Notes under the pieces: model-generated
The model's input: the letters and a program-made list of their open reading frames with translations, nothing else
Databases searched by the model: none
Told to the model about the DNA's origin: nothing
Shown here: piece after piece, positions 1 through 6,832 of the stretch
How positions within the stretch are numbered: the stretch's first letter is position 1
How the letters are laid out: each line of letters opens with the position of its first letter
Origin: an uncultured Verrucomicrobiota bacterium
Lineage (GTDB): Bacteria; Verrucomicrobiota; Kiritimatiellia; RFP12; UBA1067
DNA length: 13,524 nucleotides
Reading direction: 5' to 3'
NCBI GenBank assembly: GCA_945613785.1
Contig: CALZAJ010000022.1
Location: 1 to 13,524 of the forward strand
Translations under genes and position numbers: made by a program

Positions 1-1301
1 GCAAACGTCGCACCCGCCTGCTCGGCGACGCGACGGACGAGGTCACGCTCGGCCTGCGTATCGGTGTAGAACGCGTTGAGACAAACGACCGGCTGGACGC
101 CCGAACGACGGATGATGTCGATGTGCGCGAGAAGATTGTCGCAGCCCTTCTCCAACAGCTCGAGGTTCTCGCTCGTGTAGACGGGATCGAGCGGCAGACC
201 CGCCTTGACCGCCGGGGCACCGCCGTGGGCCTTGAGCGCACGGACCGTCGCGACCAGCACGACCGCGTCGGGCTTCAGACCCGAGCAACGGCACTTGATG
301 TTCCAGAACTTCTCGAAGCCCATGTCGGACGCGAAACCGGACTCCGTGACGACGTAGTCGCCGAGCGCACAGGCCAGACGGTCGGCGACAACCGAGTTCT
401 GACCGATCGCGATGTTGGCGAACGGACCGGCATGGACGAACATCGGCTGACCCTCGATGGACTGCATCAGCGTCGGCTTGATCGCATTCACGAGCAGCGC
501 GCACATCGCGCCATCGACCTCGAGATCAGCCGTCGTCACCGGCGCACCGCTCTTCGAGTAGGCGACGATGATCTTCGACAGACGCTTGCGGAGGTCGGCG
601 AGGTCCGCGCTCATCGCAAGGATCGCCATCACTTCGGACGCGACCGTGATGTAGAAACCGGAATTGCAGGTGTAACCGTCGAGCTTGCCGCCACGGCCGA
701 TCTCGATGTTGCGCAGACCCTGTGCGCAGAAATCCATCGCCCAGCGGAACTGGATGCGGTTCTCGTCGATGTCGAGACGCTTGAGACCGCGCTCCGCGAG
801 CCACGCGTCATCGTGATTGCGCTCGTGCTGCATGCGGGAGTTGAGCGCGACCATCGCGAGGTTGTTCGCGTTGGTGATCGCGTCGATGTCACCCGTGAGA
901 CCAAGGGAAAGCGACGTCAGCGGCACGACCTGCGCGAGACCGCCGCCCGCGGCAGAGCCCTTGATGTTGAACGTCGGACCGCCCGAGGGCTGACGGACGC
1001 AGCCAATGACCTTCTTGCCGAGCTTGCCAAGGCCCTGCACGAGACCGAGCGTCGTCGTCGTCTTGCCTTCGCCCAGCGCGGTCGGCGTAATGGCCGTCAC
1101 GTCGATGTATTTGCCCTTGCGACCGGCACCGACACGTTTGAGGACCTTGGTCACATCAACCTTCGCCAGGACGGACCCGTACGGGGTCCATTCATCCGGC
1201 TGGAGTCCAAGCTCGGCAACCAGTTCGGCAGCAGGTTTAAGAGTCTCTTCAGCGGCCTCGGCAATCTGCCAGTCCTTCATCTTCGTAGGGTCAAGTTTCA
1301 T
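1..1301 (-). CDS. fhs: Formate-tetrahydrofolate ligase, C-terminus cut by the window edge
   Basis: This enzyme makes 10-formyl-tetrahydrofolate from formate, THF and ATP in the cytoplasm and feeds one-carbon metabolism. The frame is open from an ATG at 1301 to the left edge, giving 433 visible residues starting MKLDPTKMKDWQIAEAA. The ATP-binding loop TPTALGEGKTTTT lies near residues 70-82, followed by RQPSGGPTFNIKGSAAGGG, then TGDIDAITNANNLAM, FVHAGPFANIAIG and a TESGF/EKFWN block. The family is usually about 550-600 residues, so roughly 120-160 residues lie outside. Some blocks, such as NSRMQHER and DFCAQGLRNIEIG, differ from the common clostridial form and suggest a separate bacterial clade (from memory, not aligned). 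The start is fixed by a TATAAT box only 7 nt upstream, and no Shine-Dalgarno sequence is present. Family call is near certain; the subclade is tentative. Confidence 0.96.
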   Translation of the reverse strand, partial: MKLDPTKMKDWQIAEAAEETLKPAAELVAELGLQPDEWTPYGSVLAKVDVTKVLKRVGAGRKGKYIDVTAITPTALGEGKTTTTLGLVQGLGKLGKKVIGCVRQPSGGPTFNIKGSAAGGGLAQVVPLTSLSLGLTGDIDAITNANNLAMVALNSRMQHERNHDDAWLAERGLKRLDIDENRIQFRWAMDFCAQGLRNIEIGRGGKLDGYTCNSGFYITVASEVMAILAMSADLADLRKRLSKIIVAYSKSGAPVTTADLEVDGAMCALLVNAIKPTLMQSIEGQPMFVHAGPFANIAIGQNSVVADRLACALGDYVVTESGFASDMGFEKFWNIKCRCSGLKPDAVVLVATVRALKAHGGAPAVKAGLPLDPVYTSENLELLEKGCDNLLAHIDIIRRSGVQPVVCLNAFYTDTQAERDLVRRVAEQAGATF

Positions 1302-1322
1302 ATGACATATTATATCAAAAAA
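1302..1322 (-). promoter_or_regulatory. Extended -10 promoter of fhs, probably leaderless
   Basis: On the minus strand a T6 run (1317-1322) is followed by GA and TATAAT (1309-1314), then 7 nt, then the ATG at 1301. The TGA immediately before TATAAT fits an extended -10 element. Transcription normally starts about 7 nt after the -10 box, so the mRNA should begin at or next to the ATG. No ribosome-binding site is visible. The same arrangement occurs at 8201-8225 and 12758-12776. Confidence 0.7.
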
Positions 1323-1326
1323 CGGC

Positions 1327-1361
1327 AAAAAAGAGAGCGGAAGGGCGAAGCCCGTAGCTTC
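1327..1361 (-). terminator. Possible weak terminator after the DUF192 gene
   Basis: Just past the DUF192 stop codon, two mutually exclusive short hairpins can form on the minus strand: GAAGC/GCTTC with a 5-nt loop (1347-1361) and GGGC/GCCC with a 3-nt loop (1343-1353). A T6 run (1327-1332) follows about 10 nt later. The stems are short and the T-run is distant, so intrinsic termination is only possible. Its position between the end of the aminopeptidase unit and the fhs promoter is sensible. Confidence 0.25.
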
Positions 1362-1368
1362 ATGCGGG

Positions 1369-1659
1369 TCACGACGCGGGACAACTCGCGGTCTCGAGGA
1401 CTTTCACCGCGCGCCAACCGCCCCAGACGAACAAGCGCCACGGACGGATGTGACGGACGACTTTGACGACCCTATCCTGCCTGTCGAGAAAAGTCGCGTC
1501 AATCGGGAATCGCATGAAGAAAGTGTGGATCGCGTTGCACTTGAGGATCAGCATCCCCTCGTCCTTCGCCAAGGACCTCGTCCCGATCAGACCCTTCGCC
1601 CGCTGCGGAAACGTGCGGGCGACCTTCGCGCGATAGCCGAGGATCTCAACCGTGTCCAT
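1369..1659 (-). CDS. Small DUF192 family protein
   Basis: A 96-residue protein of the DUF192 family, whose biochemical role is not established. The family pattern is visible: KGLIGTRSL, then DEGMLILK, TFFMRFPIDATFLD in the middle, and VKVLETASC near the C-terminus. This covers essentially the whole domain, but no signal peptide is seen, whereas many members are exported. The upstream CPBP gene ends in TGA overlapping this ATG (TGATG), suggesting translational coupling. A GTG at 1662 would add one residue and is an equally possible start with a 4-nt overlap. It is the last gene of the aminopeptidase-oxidoreductase-CstA unit. Family assignment is good; function is unknown. Confidence 0.85.
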   Translation of the reverse strand: MDTVEILGYRAKVARTFPQRAKGLIGTRSLAKDEGMLILKCNAIHTFFMRFPIDATFLDRQDRVVKVVRHIRPWRLFVWGGWRAVKVLETASCPAS

Positions 1660-2306
1660 CACCAGAACTGCCAGTTGCCCGTCTGAAGGACGTAAAGGCC
1701 CAAAGCCAGGTTCGTCGTCACATGGGCGACAACGGACGCTCCAAGTCCCTTCTTGATGGCCAGGAGTCCGTACAAGACGCCCGCCATGACGCCGACCACG
1801 AGACGGTTGTGTCCGACGGCGAAGAGTCCGACCGTCCAGAGAAACGCCGACAGGTCAAACCGCGTCCCCGACGCCTCCGTCCAATGTCCCGCCGTACGAT
1901 CCAGCCAGCGGTAGAGGAAATGCCGATAGAAGATCTCTTCGGACGGGGCAATCACAAACGCACTGCCCAGGAGCTGCAACCCCAGCAACAGCTTCGACCC
2001 GTGATCGACCTCGACCGTCGAGGGACTCCCGAGAATGCAGTACTGACGGTAGAACGCGAACTGCTCCGGCCAAACCCAGAGGAAAAGGACGAGGAATCCG
2101 ACCGCCAGACCCCAGAAGGACGGACGGAAGGAACGGATCGCCTGCCGCCACGGACGAAACCCGAGGCAGAGACCGAGCATCAGCAGACCCACGACCGCCG
2201 TGCGGACGGCATACATCTCCGCCTTCGCCGGCAGCGCCATCAACAGCGCCATCCAGACGGCGAACGGAGCCACCGCCGCACAGGTCTGCTGGGTCCGCAA
2301 CGTCAT
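1659..2306 (-). CDS. CPBP (CAAX/Abi) family intramembrane metalloprotease
   Basis: A 215-residue, strongly hydrophobic membrane protein with the three CPBP catalytic motifs: EEIFYR at 123-128 (EExxxR), the FAVGH histidine at 166, and HVTTN at 195-199 (HxxxN). These glutamates and histidines form the active site in Rce1-type proteases. The N-terminal part (PFAVWMALL, then MYAVRTAVVGLL) recalls the CAAX-protease-related proteins found in exosortase/PEP-CTERM bacteria, but that comparison is from memory. It starts 3 nt after the CstA stop and overlaps the DUF192 gene by one base, so it belongs to the same transcript. The substrate is unknown; a bacteriocin-immunity or protein-maturation role cannot be told apart here. 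Confidence 0.88.
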   Translation of the reverse strand: MTLRTQQTCAAVAPFAVWMALLMALPAKAEMYAVRTAVVGLLMLGLCLGFRPWRQAIRSFRPSFWGLAVGFLVLFLWVWPEQFAFYRQYCILGSPSTVEVDHGSKLLLGLQLLGSAFVIAPSEEIFYRHFLYRWLDRTAGHWTEASGTRFDLSAFLWTVGLFAVGHNRLVVGVMAGVLYGLLAIKKGLGASVVAHVTTNLALGLYVLQTGNWQFW

Positions 2307-2309
2307 GCG

Positions 2310-4013
2310 TCAGCGGTTCTCACGGAACGTGCCGGCCGCGGCCTTGACGCCGTAACACACGAGCACGATCGCCAGCGTCAGCAGGAAGCCCGTCGCGCCG
2401 CCCTTCACCCAGTCGATCGTCTCTCCCGTGAAGCTCTTCCAGCAGAGCGTGCCGAGCGCAAGCGACGAGACGCCGAGCATGAAGACCATCGGGAAACCGG
2501 TGATCCACGCCGGCTTCTTGTTCTTGACGAACCAGAGAGTCGCGGAGAGGAGCGTCAGCGCCGCCAGCAGCTGGTTGGCAGACGCGAAGATCGTCCACAG
2601 TTGCTTGGCCGTGTTGGACGCCCCCAGGAGCAGCGCCGCCGCCAGCGCGACAACGAAGAACGTGCCGAAATACATGTTGTAGGCCACCTTCTTCGGCACG
2701 CCCGATTCCTCGGTGGGCTTGCCGATCAGTTCCTGCCAGCTGAAGCGCGCCAGACGCGTGCCGGCGTCGACGGACGTCATCAGGAACGCCGAGACGGAGA
2801 GGAGCATGAAGCTCTCGGCAATGCGCTTGCCCAGCTCCTGCTCGAGTCCGATCGCGGAGAAAAGCTTCACACACATGGCCGCCACCGTAGAGGCGAACAT
2901 CTGGACCGGCTCCTTGGCCTTGATCGCCTCGACATACTCCTGCTGGGAGGCGAACGCGCCGGCCACGCCGATGAGCGCGATGATCGCCAACACGCCCTCC
3001 AGTAGCATGCCGCCGTAAGCGACGGGACGAACGCCCTTCTCGCTGTCCAGCTGCTTGGCGGACGTACCAGACGCCACCAGCGCATGGAAGCCCGAGCAGG
3101 CGCCGCAGGCCACCGTGACGAAGAGGAGCGGGAACAGGAGCTGCGGTCCGAAGCGTCCCTCGCCGACCAAGCCCGTGAAGGCGTCAAGCTGCAGCGTTGG
3201 GTGGGCGATGAAGACGCCGAGGAAGCCCAGGGCCATCATCGCGTACAGGAGATAGGCGTTCAGGTAGTCACGCGGCTGGAGCAGGATCCAGACCGGGCAC
3301 GTCGCCGCAAAGAAGCAGTAGACGAGGAGGACGATCGTCCAGACCATGCGGACAGTCTCCGTCGACCAGCCGCAGAGCTTCACAAGATCAAGCGGATAGA
3401 CATTGCCCACCCACACGAAGGCGAACATCACCGGCACGAAGATGAGCGACGACCAGAGGACGGACATCTTCCACTTGTTGACGCACAGACCGAACAGGAT
3501 CGCCTCGGCAATGAAGAGGAGCGACGCCGTCGCAATCGCGGGATCGTCGACGAACGTGCCGGCGATCTGACGCGTGAATTCGGAAACGACGAGGACAAGG
3601 GCGGACCAGCTGAACAGCAGGAAGAGTAGCTTGCCGGGCTTGCCGAGAATCGTGCCAATCACCGTGCCAATCGACTCGCCGCCATGACGGATCGAGAGGA
3701 AGAGCGAAATCATGTCATGCGCGGCGCCAATGAAGATACAGCCGAGGATGATCCACAGGGCGACAGACCCCCAGCCGAACTCGGCGGCGAGCACAGGCCC
3801 CACGATCGGACCCGCACCGGCGATGGCCGCGAAATGATGCCCGAACAAGACCGTCGGATGCGCCGGAATGAAGTCGACACCATCCTTCTTCGTGTGCGCG
3901 GGCGTCGGAATCGAGGGATCAACCCCCAACTTCCGTTCAATCATCTTCGCATACAGGAAATAGCCCACCAGGAAGCAGGCTGAGGCCAAAAGAAGCAATG
4001 TCGCACCGTTCAT
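2310..4013 (-). CDS. cstA: CstA-family carbon-starvation (pyruvate/peptide) transporter
   Basis: A 567-residue polytopic inner-membrane transporter of the CstA family. Characterised relatives move pyruvate (BtsT, CstA) or are linked to peptide uptake during carbon limitation. The hallmark block GHHFAAIAGAGPIVGPVLAA lies near residues 58-77. It is followed by GAAHDMISLFLSIRHGG, SEFTRQIAGTF, the conserved CGACSGFHALVASGTSAKQL and the C-terminal VDAGTRLARFSWQEL segment. It is shorter than the roughly 700-residue enterobacterial proteins and matches the compact form seen in many anaerobes. It starts 2 nt after the stop of the cytoplasmic Gfo/Idh gene and ends 3 nt before the CPBP gene. No Shine-Dalgarno sequence is evident, so it is probably translationally coupled. 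Family is clear; the substrate in this organism is inferred. Confidence 0.95.
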   Translation of the reverse strand: MNGATLLLLASACFLVGYFLYAKMIERKLGVDPSIPTPAHTKKDGVDFIPAHPTVLFGHHFAAIAGAGPIVGPVLAAEFGWGSVALWIILGCIFIGAAHDMISLFLSIRHGGESIGTVIGTILGKPGKLLFLLFSWSALVLVVSEFTRQIAGTFVDDPAIATASLLFIAEAILFGLCVNKWKMSVLWSSLIFVPVMFAFVWVGNVYPLDLVKLCGWSTETVRMVWTIVLLVYCFFAATCPVWILLQPRDYLNAYLLYAMMALGFLGVFIAHPTLQLDAFTGLVGEGRFGPQLLFPLLFVTVACGACSGFHALVASGTSAKQLDSEKGVRPVAYGGMLLEGVLAIIALIGVAGAFASQQEYVEAIKAKEPVQMFASTVAAMCVKLFSAIGLEQELGKRIAESFMLLSVSAFLMTSVDAGTRLARFSWQELIGKPTEESGVPKKVAYNMYFGTFFVVALAAALLLGASNTAKQLWTIFASANQLLAALTLLSATLWFVKNKKPAWITGFPMVFMLGVSSLALGTLCWKSFTGETIDWVKGGATGFLLTLAIVLVCYGVKAAAGTFRENR

Positions 4014-4015
4014 AC

Positions 4016-5236
4016 TCAGCAGGGTTTGCCCGTCACGCAGTCCATCGTCTTGCCGGAATAGCGGGATTCCTCAGCGAGGAAGGCGATGCGATGCGATTCG
4101 AGGGCGGCCTCGAGGATCTTCGTGTAGCGATCCGGGGAGGCGCTACGCACGAGCTTGACGAATTCGGTCATGATTTCGCGGTCGCCGCCGCCGTGGTGTC
4201 CGTTCTGCGCGGGAATAATCGTGGTCGAATCGCCGACGAACGGGAGGATCTCGATCTTCCGCTCGTCAGCGATGATCTCGCCACGCGTCCCGTAGAAATG
4301 CGTCACGCGCGTACGCTGCTGCGAATAGCTCTCCATCTCGAGGATGATCGTCAGGCCGCCATCGTAGTCCATGAGGACCGTCTGGTGGTCGACCGAATCA
4401 TTCCCGCACGCATAAACACAGCGTCCGTACGGCGAAGTCTCGATCATCTTGAGGATCGCCTCGTCGGACTCGTCCGCAAAATGGTAGCGGAGGTCCGTGC
4501 GGTCATAGTAAAGCTTGTAGGCGTCGAAGGGACAACCCTCGCGGACGGACTGCGGACAGTCCTGACAGCGGTCGGCCGCACCTTCGGGGCTGTTTTCGGG
4601 ACGCCAGTGGAAGAGCGAACCGAAGCTCGTCACCTTCTTGCAGACCTTGCCCTTCGTCCACCACTCAATGAGATCGAAGTCATGCGTGCACTTGTTGACG
4701 AGCATGCCCGTGCCCTTCGCCTCGACAGACCAGTTGCCGCGGCAATAGGCGTGGGCCGCCTTGCCGTAGGAAATGGCTGCGAGGTGATGGACACTCGTCA
4801 GTTCGCCGATCACGCCGGACGAAATGACCTCGCGCAGCTTCTTGTAGAACGGCGCAAAACGAAGAACATAGCCAGTCAAGACCAGACGCTTCGCCTTCTT
4901 CTGGGCCTCAACGATGTCCTTGCATTCCTGCCAGGTACAACCGATGGGCTTTTCGAGAAGGATGTGATACCCCTTCTCCAGGGCCATAAGGCACGCCTTG
5001 TGGTGCATACGGTCCGGGAGGGAGATAATCACTGCATCAGCCTCGACGCCGGCGTTGATCGCTTCTTCCCAGCTTTTCCAGGTCGGATACTTCGCACCGG
5101 CCGGAAATTCGGCCACAGGGTCGGCAAGACCGGCGATTTCAAAGTCCCGCGGGTGCGTGCTCGCGTAAGACGCATAGGCACGCCCGCGGATACCGTATCC
5201 AAGAATGAGTGCTTTGACTGGCTTGTTCACTTCCAT
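4016..5236 (-). CDS. Gfo/Idh/MocA family oxidoreductase, cytoplasmic, cysteine-rich
   Basis: A 406-residue NAD(P)-dependent oxidoreductase, probably acting on a sugar or cyclitol. The Rossmann motif GYGIRG lies at residues 13-18 and the family EKP motif at 95-97 (LLEKPIG). NKCTHDFDLIEWW (181-193) holds the usual catalytic-region histidine and aspartate. An insert carries Cys224, Cys227, Cys235, Cys273 and Cys277, which could bind metal. No signal peptide is seen. I chose the ATG at 5236 because it places the Rossmann strand right at the N-terminus; a TTG at 5257 would add seven residues and overlap the previous TGA by 4 nt. It sits between the Tat-exported paralogue and CstA with almost no spacing. 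Substrate cannot be read from sequence. Confidence 0.9.
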   Translation of the reverse strand: MEVNKPVKALILGYGIRGRAYASYASTHPRDFEIAGLADPVAEFPAGAKYPTWKSWEEAINAGVEADAVIISLPDRMHHKACLMALEKGYHILLEKPIGCTWQECKDIVEAQKKAKRLVLTGYVLRFAPFYKKLREVISSGVIGELTSVHHLAAISYGKAAHAYCRGNWSVEAKGTGMLVNKCTHDFDLIEWWTKGKVCKKVTSFGSLFHWRPENSPEGAADRCQDCPQSVREGCPFDAYKLYYDRTDLRYHFADESDEAILKMIETSPYGRCVYACGNDSVDHQTVLMDYDGGLTIILEMESYSQQRTRVTHFYGTRGEIIADERKIEILPFVGDSTTIIPAQNGHHGGGDREIMTEFVKLVRSASPDRYTKILEAALESHRIAFLAEESRYSGKTMDCVTGKPC

Positions 5237-5253
5237 AGCGTTCGTTATTTGAA

Positions 5254-6774
5254 TCAAACCTCGACGATCCAGCCGTTGCAGTCACCCTCGCGCTTGAGGG
5301 AGATGCCCGTACCGGTGCCGTTGGCGAACTCCATCTTCTCGCCGTCCCAGTCAAAACCCGTGTCGTACTGGTAGCTCATGTTGCAGAGGAGGCAGAGCGT
5401 ACCGGAGCGGCCGCCGACTTCCGCCGGCGAAATCGTCGCCTCGCGCGTGTAGCAGCAGTCGATGAAGTTCTTGACCTGGTTGAGCGAGCAGTAGAGGTTC
5501 GCCTGCTTGATCTCGGCGGCAAAGTCCTTCTGCAGCTTGGCAATCGCGGCGTCAAGCGCGTTGTCCTTCTTCGCCATCGCGTCCGTGCCGTAGTCCTTGC
5601 CGACAGACTCCGCAACGACCTTGTCCTTCATGAAGGTCATCTCGGCGATCTGCTTGCGGATCTCAGGCGTCGGCTTCACGGCGCCCGTACCAACCCAGAC
5701 GGCGATCTTGCCGCGGTTCACCGCGACGATGCCCTTCGTGCCGTAGAACACCGTGCCCCAGACGCCGAACGGACCGTGATAAAGTTCCACCGTGCCGTAG
5801 GGCTTCTTGAAGAGCATCTTCATGCCGAACTGACGGCGGCCACCGTGATAGAGGTCGGTCGAGTGCGGCTCGTCGGACGGGATGATCTTGCACGGACCGG
5901 ACTGATCGCAGTCAAGGCCCCACTGCGCGATGTCGAGGTGATGCGCACCCCAGTCGCCGTTGTAGCCCGAACCGATGTCGTCGTCAAAACGCCAGAACAT
6001 CGGATAGAACATGTGCACGCCGCGCGGCGCGAGCTGGTCGGAATACGGACGCATCTTGGCCGGACCGAGCCACATCTTCCAGTCGACGTCGGGATTCGGC
6101 GCGCCTTCCTTCGCCGCATTCTTGGGATCGTCCCAGAAACGCACCGGGTGGGACGGGCCGCCGAGCTTCTGTCCGCCGCGGCCGTAGTTCGCGTCAACAT
6201 ACATCACGTCTCCAATCACGCCGCCACGGACGATCGAGACCGCCGTACGGAACTCCTTCCAGCTGCGCTGCATGGAGCCGGTCTGGAACACGCGGCCGTA
6301 CTTCTTCTGCGCGGCAATGACCTTCTTCGCCTCGTCGATCGTAAAGGTCAGCGGCTTCTCGCAATAGACGTCCTTGCCGTGCTTCATCGCCTCGACGGAG
6401 ATGTAGGCATGCCAGTGATCGGGCGTACCGATGCAGACGAAGTCGATCGTCGGATCCTGAATGACCTCACGGAAATCGTAGACGGCGCGGCATTTGTTCG
6501 TCTTGTAGGCCTCGTTGACCTGCTTAGCACCTGCAAGCGCGCGCGTCTTGTCGCAATCGCAAACGACCACGATCTCAACCTGGTCGCCCGAGTTGCCCTT
6601 GTCCAGGAACTGAGGAATCAGAGCCGTACGCATCTGAATGCCGCAACCGATCATCGCGCCACGGAGCTTCTCACCGGGCTTGAGAGAACGAAGGCCGACC
6701 TTGCTCGTCGAACAACCGGCAAACGTCATCGCCGCGGCAGAGCCAAACAAGAAACCTCTACGATTGATGTTCAT
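5254..6774 (-). CDS. Tat-exported, lipidated Gfo/Idh/MocA oxidoreductase
   Basis: A 506-residue oxidoreductase with an N-terminal export signal. NRRGFLF holds the twin arginines (5-6), and TFAGC at 17-21 is a lipobox with Cys21 as the lipidation site, so the mature enzyme should be an envelope-anchored lipoprotein. The Rossmann core follows (GAMIGCGIQMR, 39-49), then GTPDHWH (116-122), the EKP motif (139-141) and GAHHLDIAQWG (276-286). The dinucleotide probably loads before Tat export of the folded protein, as in glucose-fructose oxidoreductase. Relatives include GH109-type NAD-dependent glycosidases, so hydrolysis is possible. A lysine-rich insert lies around residues 370-440. A purine-rich AAAGGA lies 11 nt before the ATG. 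The 58-bp gap to the M18 gene has no TATAAT box, so readthrough from upstream is likely. Confidence 0.92.
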   Translation of the reverse strand: MNINRRGFLFGSAAAMTFAGCSTSKVGLRSLKPGEKLRGAMIGCGIQMRTALIPQFLDKGNSGDQVEIVVVCDCDKTRALAGAKQVNEAYKTNKCRAVYDFREVIQDPTIDFVCIGTPDHWHAYISVEAMKHGKDVYCEKPLTFTIDEAKKVIAAQKKYGRVFQTGSMQRSWKEFRTAVSIVRGGVIGDVMYVDANYGRGGQKLGGPSHPVRFWDDPKNAAKEGAPNPDVDWKMWLGPAKMRPYSDQLAPRGVHMFYPMFWRFDDDIGSGYNGDWGAHHLDIAQWGLDCDQSGPCKIIPSDEPHSTDLYHGGRRQFGMKMLFKKPYGTVELYHGPFGVWGTVFYGTKGIVAVNRGKIAVWVGTGAVKPTPEIRKQIAEMTFMKDKVVAESVGKDYGTDAMAKKDNALDAAIAKLQKDFAAEIKQANLYCSLNQVKNFIDCCYTREATISPAEVGGRSGTLCLLCNMSYQYDTGFDWDGEKMEFANGTGTGISLKREGDCNGWIVEV

Positions 6775-6832
6775 TGTCTATTTTTTCCTTTCTTCTTTAC
6801 CACATGAATCCCCTGAAATCCTGAGTTGAAAC

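Noticed and set aside
5237..5257. TTG start for the cytoplasmic Gfo/Idh gene
   Set aside because: The ATG at 5236 puts the Rossmann fold at the N-terminus as usual. The TTG cannot be excluded because it forms a 4-nt overlap with the upstream stop.
6775..6832. Possible promoter between the M18 and Tat-Gfo/Idh genes
   Set aside because: No TATAAT with T-run and no terminator hairpin is present; only a purine-rich ribosome-binding stretch is visible, so cotranscription is the simpler reading.
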